A model generated the notes under the pieces. The model searched no databases. It was not told the origin of the DNA and saw nothing but the letters and a program-made list of their open reading frames with translations. Positions 58,071 to 64,000 of a DNA stretch of 64,000 bases are shown piece after piece (the first letter of the stretch is position 1; each line of letters begins with the position of its first letter). The stretch is from NCBI RefSeq assembly GCF_001659605.2, contig NC_035176.2, forward strand, positions 21,639,890 through 21,703,889, in the 5' to 3' direction. Source of the stretch: Manihot esculenta. Lineage: Eukaryota > Streptophyta > Magnoliopsida > Malpighiales > Euphorbiaceae. The position numbers and the translations under genes were made by a program.

Positions 58071-58526
58071 TGTAACAGCCCGGCCATCCTCCGTGACCGG
58101 CACTGTCTTAACATCCCTTCACCCTCACGGGTTCCAGGCAGGATTTGTCCCTCGGGAGAGCACCTACGGCCCATCTTACCCCAAGTGGATTTGGCCCAAA
58201 TTTCCCTTTGGAAATGAGGTCGCCTCCCCCACTGCTCGAACCCTTGACCTCCCGCTTTAAGGGAATAGTCTGGTGAGAGTGAGTACCAATTGTTCCAATT
58301 GGAACAATTGGTACTCACTCTCACCAGACTATTCCCTTAAAGCGGGAGGTCAAGGGTTCGAGCAGTGGGGGAGGCGACCTCATTTCCAAAGGGAAATTTG
58401 GGCCAAATCCACTTGGGGTAAGATGGGCCGTAGGTGCTCTCCCGAGGGACAAATCCTGCCTGGAACCCGTGAGGGTGAAGGGATGTTAAGACAGTGCCGG
58501 TCACGGAGGATGGCCGGGCTGTTACA
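58071..58526. repeat. perfect palindrome 2 (456 bp)
   Basis: Arms of 228 bp, centre between 58298 and 58299. Compared with palindrome 1, it carries CATCCTCCGTGACC, GGGTTCCAGGCAGG, CATCCCTTCACC and GAAATGAGG, each present in both of its own arms. Confidence 0.96.
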
Positions 58527-58531
58527 ATATT

Positions 58532-58689
58532 TGTATTATTCCGTTTTATATTAAACATAATATTGAGAGATATGTCTTTTAGTCTTGAAATGTATCTCTT
58601 TTATTTACCCATCTTTTGACTAAAAGATATGGATCTTAATGTGACCATTATTTTTCTTTTCTTTTCTTTTCTTTTTTATGAAAATAGTA
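58532..58689. other. short spacer with TTTTC repeats
   Basis: No gene. A small TTTTC tandem run lies at 58651-58676. Confidence 0.6.
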
Positions 58690-59345
58690 AGCTACAACTC
58701 AATTTATATTACTAAGTCTATTAAATCCAAATTTATCAAAATATAGCCAATAAGAAAGCCAAGAAGGAGCAATTAAGAAGACCTCAAACCCAAGAGCTGA
58801 CAAGGATGCATCCCCAAAAGCTGACAAGGATGCATTCTTTTCAAAAAAATTACCACTATAATTAGCTTCTCTCCAAATATGTTGTATGAACCTCCATGAA
58901 GTCGGCTATAGAATTCTGAAGAGCCTTTCTGCTTAAGATCCTTCCAAGAGAGCCCATAACTCTACCATCAAAACTGAACATAATTTCACTGAAAGTCTTG
59001 TTACCCACCTTCCACAATCATCTTATAAGAGGTCCCCCCCAACTATTGTTATCCCAAAGCTTAGATTCACAGCACCATATGAGTTTTCACTTAATCTAGC
59101 CACAAGGAGGAGGAGACTATTGAACTCCAATACTTCGTTTCTGATTCTTTTGGAACATCATCATATCCAATTCCTCAAACATCTGAATAGAATTCCTTAC
59201 CATAACACTTTTCATTAACCACTAAGTTCACAAAAAGACTTTTATTCTAGAAAAGAAAGAGATTATGACGATTCCAGAACTTCCAAACAGCCACTCCAAA
59301 CCAAATTTTCTTATAACAGTTTTGTTTATAGCTCTACAAGTATGT
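58690..59345 (-). pseudogene. LINE (L1-type) RNase H / 3' end relic
   Basis: On the minus strand the frame near 58950 reads CSVLMVELWALLEGS, matching the CS---AELWA---GL block of the RNase H domain at the end of plant L1 pol. Upstream fragments such as FWNRHNLFLF and CCESKLWDNNSWGG-like residues fit the preceding linker. Stops and frame changes abound. A 24-bp direct repeat (AGCTGACAAGGATGCAT) lies at 58795-58835. Confidence 0.55.
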
Positions 59346-59449
59346 CACCCTTTGCAATTGTATATAAGAGAATGCTAGTGCATACAGTTGACCTTATTGC
59401 CCTTTCTACACGTTTTTATAATAGTATTGCAGTAAATAACTTGGGCAAA

Positions 59450-59830
59450 TCAGTATGTGGACGTTTTCAAACAGGTATAACAATGTCTTGCGAAAGCCAA
59501 TGACAAGTATAAAGCTGCAGCCGATAAACATAGGCGTTTCAAGTCCTTTAATATTGGTGATCAAGTTATGGTATAAACATGGTGAAGGATAGAAAAAACT
59601 TGACCTAAAGAAGATTAGTCCATTTTGTATTATTTATAAGATTAATGACAATGTCTATTTTCTTGTCCTCCCAAATTATATAAAAATTTTCAGGACGTTT
59701 AACGTGGCGAATCTATTTCAGTACTACCTTACTGATGACAATTCGAGTTCGAGTTCTTTACCCGTGGAAGAGAATGATACACATCAATTAGCCTTGAATT
59801 TTATGGCAGATATGGACCGGGCTTAACTTT
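59450..59830 (+). pseudogene. Gypsy integrase C-terminal relic
   Basis: Plus-strand fragments AKANDKYKAAADKHRRFKSF and NIGDQVMV, then pieces matching KKIGP, INDNVYFLVLP and FRTFNVANLFQYYLTDDNS. This is the integrase end of a Reina- or similar chromovirus, where the intact motif has a GPF-like module. It has stops and short deletions and no upstream pol nearby. Confidence 0.7.
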
Positions 59831-62800
59831 TGCTATCGACATCCGTTGGAGGTCCATGATAACTTTTCAGAAAAGAAATTTCAAGATGCACAACTTTTAA
59901 AAGTGTGACTAGGGCCATAGGTTTGTCACAAAGTTTGAGGTAAAAATTTCATCGTTTAGAGGGTCAATTTTGTAATTTTATTATTTTTTAAAAAATTTTT
60001 TGTAATTTTTTATATTAAGATTTTTTGTATTATAAATAGCCATTTTCTTGGACGTTTGAGACATTTTTTAATTTTTGAGAATTTATTAAGAAATTTCGGT
60101 TTCTAACCTTTCATTTTCTGAATTTCGTCTTAACCAAATATTATTAGTTAAAATTTTTGACGGAACCTAAACAGTCCTATTTCATCCAGACCCCTTGATC
60201 TTGGCTCTTTTGACTTTCATTCAATAAAAGTTTTACATTTTTTTAAAAATACTATATATATATTACCTTATACCCTAATTTCTACTAGGCCTAATAACAC
60301 ATCAAAAATCTAAACCTTTTTGACCTTTTACATTTTAATCCACTAATTTTAATTTTGGCACAATTAACCAAATTTTTAAATTTTAAAGAAATTTCATCGA
60401 GACTAAGGATCAAAGTTAGGTGAAGTGTGCCCCATCCTAGGTGGCATGGTTACCTGTTTATTTTTATTATTAAAGGCGAGTCTCACTTTTCACATGTCAT
60501 TTTAAATATTAAGGTAAGCAATATTCGGTTTGATTTTCCATTTGATTCGATTTTTTTCATCAAAAACCAAAAAAAACTAAACCAAACTAACTTTTAAAGA
60601 TACATTATTTTATTATGTATTAATATAAATGAAAGTATTCTAATCCTAATTCATCACTCATCTCATCTCATTTTCCTCCACTGTTGCCGCTTCTTCTTCT
60701 TCTTCCTGCGATATGGATTTGAGTACAAGCATAATTTCTTTACTCCATGTATAGTCTCCTTCAAGCAACAACCGAAGGAGGAGATATGTCAATGAGTAGC
60801 CAAAGAAGGAGGAGCGACAATAAGGGTAAGAAGGAGCTTTGGAGGAGAAAGAGTATCAAACCTCCATGATAGCTGCTAACAAGATTTGAAAGAGGATCAC
60901 CATTGGGCGAGCATGGCCTCCTTATAGAGATTGTCAAAGGAGATCTCCAAGTATGACCTCTTCTCAACCACAACGCACACATTCATAATCAATGTTGTTT
61001 TGTAATTTTTTCTTTTGTCTTTTTTTTTTTTTTTTTTTTTCTATTTGTAATTGAGTCATTTACCTCTGTCTTGGAGGAAAGTTTGATACAATTATTGAAC
61101 TAAAAGTGTATTTGTAATGTTATTGAAATTAAACTGAAATTGCAAAATTTTAATGAAGCATAATTCATTAACATTATTTCTGATTTTTTTAAACCGAACT
61201 ATATAATTATGTCAAGTTTAATTTGATTATTTTTTAATTTTGATTTGATTTCGATTAAAATTTTTATGCAATCAATTTTTATATGAAATGTGGGTTCATC
61301 TGTAATAATAAAAAAGAGGTGAATCTATCTGTAATAATAAAAAAGATGGTGGCATGCCATAAAAAATGAAATAAAGTATTTTTTTAAATTAAATTATTAA
61401 TCTAAATAAAATTTTTTGAAATTTAAAAATTTAATTAATTATGCTAAAATTTATTAATACGAAAAGTCAAAAAAATTTAAATTTTTATGTGCTATCAGGC
61501 CTTTCAAATAAATTAAGTTTTGACGGAAAATTCTTGTAATGAAGAAAAGAAAATATAGTGAAATGACATCACAAAGCAATTACGAAATTAAGATTAAAAA
61601 ATATCGGAGTTTGAAGAATGATTTTCTGCCGTGTGCGTGTTAAGGAAAAAGACGAAGACAATGAAACAAAATAACTCTCTCTCTCTCTCTTTTTCTCTCT
61701 TAGCTTTCAAATCCTCATCTGTTGCTTGCATCATAGCTCGCTCTCAAATTTCCATCTTATTCTATACTAGTTTTTTTGCTAAGGAATTGTATCTTACTCT
61801 CAAATATGAAAACTTCATCAGTATTTTTCTTTTTGTGTTTTGATTAGGAAAAATATTTGTACTAAATATTTTTAGAAAAATTAATCAGTTAGTCTGTATA
61901 ATTTAATAAAAAAAATTATTTATTTATTATATTTTAAAAAATACTCTAAATTATCATATTTTTCAAAATCATGAACTATTTAGTCCATTTCGTTTCTAAT
62001 CTTTTTTTCCAAGATCTGTCCAAAATTTTTCATACAATAATTGGTTTCTGTTGGCAAATTTCATCCATAAGGACCTTATCCAACACAACTACAAGATAAT
62101 TGGCAGTCTACAGAGTTTTCACCCTCTCAAGCGTAGAAGATAAGCAAAGGGCCCACTCGATTATTCAGCTTGAAATTTAAACTCATCAATCCTTTTCTTT
62201 GAGTAAATATTCTACAAACTCAATGGCTTGGTTATTTCCCATTTGGACTAAAAGACTGGCGAAAGTGATCGCTGAAAAGCACTGCCATTGTTTGTCAACA
62301 ATTCTGTCCCAATGCAGGAACAAGCATGGAAGCTAAGGGAATTATTGGTGTGTATACATTCAATTTTAACTAAATTTTTTACCCATAAATTTTTTTAAAA
62401 AAGTTACTATTATCGATATAAAATAATTTATTTATTAATTTTTCAATTTTAAAATTTGTTAAAATATTTTTTAAATTTTAAAAAATTTATTGATTAGCTA
62501 ATATAGCACTGCGTCTGTTAACCGATAAAATTCTAACTAATTAATAGATTTTTTAAACTGTAAAAGATATTTTAATATAATTTTTAAAATTAAGTGATAA
62601 ATTAATGAATTTTTTAAAATTAAATATTAAAATTCTTTTTGATTTTTAATTGATTGAGTATGTAAATTAAAATAATATTATATTATTTAAAAAAAATAAA
62701 ATTATAAATCACAAAATTAAATCGCGAATATATAATGAATATAAAACATTAAATAATAATAGAAAAAAACTACCTTTTAGATGGAAATATATAAAAGTGT

Positions 62801-63250
62801 TGAATAAAACAGGGAACACCATGTTTCTAAAATTTACTAACATCTACTAAAGCACTATTTCATCTTCTTTTGTTTATTCTTCCACCTTCGATTCATTTGT
62901 GTCCTTATTAATCCTTGAAGCTAAATTTACACCTCAACTATTCTATTTACAGCCAAAAAAAGAAAAGAAAAGAAAAGAAAATTTATCCGAAGTACTTCTA
63001 ATTAATTTCTCCAAAGTCCTGGTAATGTAATGTCGATGAAGAAGTCGACGTGTCTGTGCCTCATGTAAGAGCTGCCATTGGATCTGAAAAAATTATAGCA
63101 TAATAGATTCAATCGTCTAAAGAGAATATTCTGTGGAAACAATTGCTTTAGCTGATAGAATGTCACAACATGTGACGGCAAACGAGTCTGTTGTAAGAAA
63201 GCATTTGAAGAAAAGTTAGACCAGACATAGAAGGAAAAGGATTTGTTACC
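59831..63250. other. spacer with decayed short repeats
   Basis: No gene is supported until the sorting receptor. 60530-60620 and 61195-61300 carry GGTTTGATTTTCC, TTTGATTCGATTT, AAACCGAACTATAT-like words in opposed orientation and may be ends of one diverged inverted-repeat element that includes 60640-61000 (TTCTTCTTCTTCTTCC, normal composition). A CT run is at 61674-61700. 62030-62340 has normal composition but no frame I can name. 62990-63250 is probably the receptor 3' UTR. Confidence 0.45.
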
Positions 63251-63877
63251 TTAGACAGATGTGGCCTGTCGCAGAGGTTGAGCTTCAGCTGTAGCTTCAT
63301 TATTATGTTGGTTGTCAAGTGGCATGTACTGTGACATGATAGCCATGATCTCCGAGTCCATGTAAGACTGCAAAGGGAAAGAGATGTTTATCATTAATGA
63401 ATCATCACCGATAGAGGCGCGGTAAGCTTTCACTCAGTGGTACTGAAGTCCTGTATAGACTATAAGATCTAGTGACTGTATTAGCCATACCCGAAGTCTA
63501 TACTTGTAGAATATATAACCAGCAAAACCAGCTCCTCCAACAACTGCTACGACCACGAAGGTGAGGAACCATCCGAAATTCGATCCGTTTCTTTCTGTAG
63601 AATGGATGAATGAAGGGAAGTTAAAAGATCTACGTGGGTTCATTTGAAAGCTCCGTGATTATGGATAAAAAGTGGTCATCTTGAGGATGACAGTTATAAA
63701 ATAACATGCAGTAGATGCACAGGGTTTATGATGAAAGAATGTTCTTACCAATGCAAGCATCTTGTTCCTTAATATAAAGGAGGTCTCCCTTGCACTTGCA
63801 CTCGTACGAACCCCAAGTATTCTTGCAGGAGCAATCATCACACTGACAAGCAGTACTTTCTTTGCATTCATTGATAT
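63251..63877 (-). CDS. vacuolar sorting receptor, 3' exons (partial)
   Basis: Three exons read right to left. 63877-63759 encodes a calcium-binding EGF repeat ([33 protein letters not shown]). 63594-63491 encodes the membrane span ([20 protein letters not shown]) and the start of the tail (IFYKYRLR). 63367-63251 encodes the cytosolic tail [20 protein letters not shown], ending in TAA. The tail has the YMPL sorting motif that recruits adaptors for Golgi-to-prevacuole transport; [12 protein letters not shown] is closer to the VSR5-7 group than to VSR1. These receptors bind vacuolar sorting signals in the lumen. The protease-associated domain and first EGF repeats lie beyond the window. Introns are GT-AG. 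No defect is seen. Confidence 0.88.
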
Positions 63878-64000
63878 CTGGTAAGCAACAGCATTAAAAA
63901 TAAATAAAGAATTATTAAGAATTTATAAAACTAAAAAAATTATATTAATAGAAAAGGATATGATGAAAATATTCTCAATAATACTACTGATAAAAGAAAA

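Larger units (their letters stand above)
57599..58526. mobile_element. double perfect-palindrome element with common target duplication
   Basis: 928 bp made of two 456-bp units (57599-58054 and 58071-58526), each a perfect inverted repeat with no spacer, and a 16-bp spacer TAAAAGGCGCCTTTTA that is itself palindromic. Units start TGTAACAGCCCGG and end CCGGGCTGTTACA. The flanks of the whole are ATATT on both sides (57594-57598 and 58527-58531). Arms contain GGTCAAGGGTTCGAG, similar to a pol III B box. Identical open frames on both strands follow from the symmetry and are not genes. Direct repeats with TG...CA ends and a 5-bp duplication formally resemble an LTR element with no interior, but palindromic LTRs are not a usual form. 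Confidence 0.93.

Noticed and set aside
57801..58558. Several open frames of 73-148 codons with identical proteins on both strands
   Set aside because: They arise because the DNA is a perfect palindrome. The same peptide must appear on each strand, so they are not evidence of coding.
1..64000. Bacterial or phage defence system
   Set aside because: Introns, plant gene families and LTR elements show a plant nuclear genome; no ribosome-binding or operon layout exists.

Overview
The window is nuclear DNA of a flowering plant, a eudicot and possibly a Euphorbiaceae (family guess only). The evidence is GT-AG introns, AT-rich spacers, plant gene families and nested plant LTR retrotransposons. No prokaryotic operon, CRISPR array, tRNA or rRNA gene was seen.

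Four host genes are supported. (1) A glutathionyl-hydroquinone reductase (xi-class GST, + strand, 2507-10714) has six phase-0 exons. Its last intron is swollen to 6.36 kb by nested retroelements. (2) An HDHD3-type HAD hydrolase (+, coding 47916-49372) has a 2.6-kb intron in its 5' leader. (3) A single-exon cationic amino acid transporter (-, 51519-53279). (4) The 3' end of a vacuolar sorting receptor (-, 63251-63877) runs off the right edge. These genes are unrelated in function.

The rest is mostly transposable elements. 4644-10466 is a decayed chromovirus-like Gypsy element on the minus strand, itself invaded by Copia pieces. 13275-26641 is an almost complete Tat-lineage Gypsy element on the minus strand, with 486-bp LTRs, a 5-bp ATATA target duplication, gag, PR-RT-RH-aRH-INT and a 6.7-kb 3' region. 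That region carries two antisense transcription units, one encoding a Transposase_28-like coiled-coil protein and one an unrecognised protein. 28761-34201 holds decayed relatives. 34202-38500 is a 4.3-kb arrangement of outward-facing, inverted chromovirus LTRs. 38501-45000 is AT-rich and holds foldback and MITE-like elements with long polypyrimidine tracts. LINE and Gypsy relics lie at 58690-59790.

The most striking structure is at 57599-58526. Two tandem 456-bp sequences are each a perfect spacer-free palindrome. They are joined by a 16-bp spacer that is also a perfect palindrome, and the whole is bordered by the same 5-bp sequence (ATATT). A relative with a single, non-mirrored copy of the same core sits at 34516-34911 with its own 5-bp duplication (AACAA). 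This looks like a small mobile family that can convert to a perfect mirror form.
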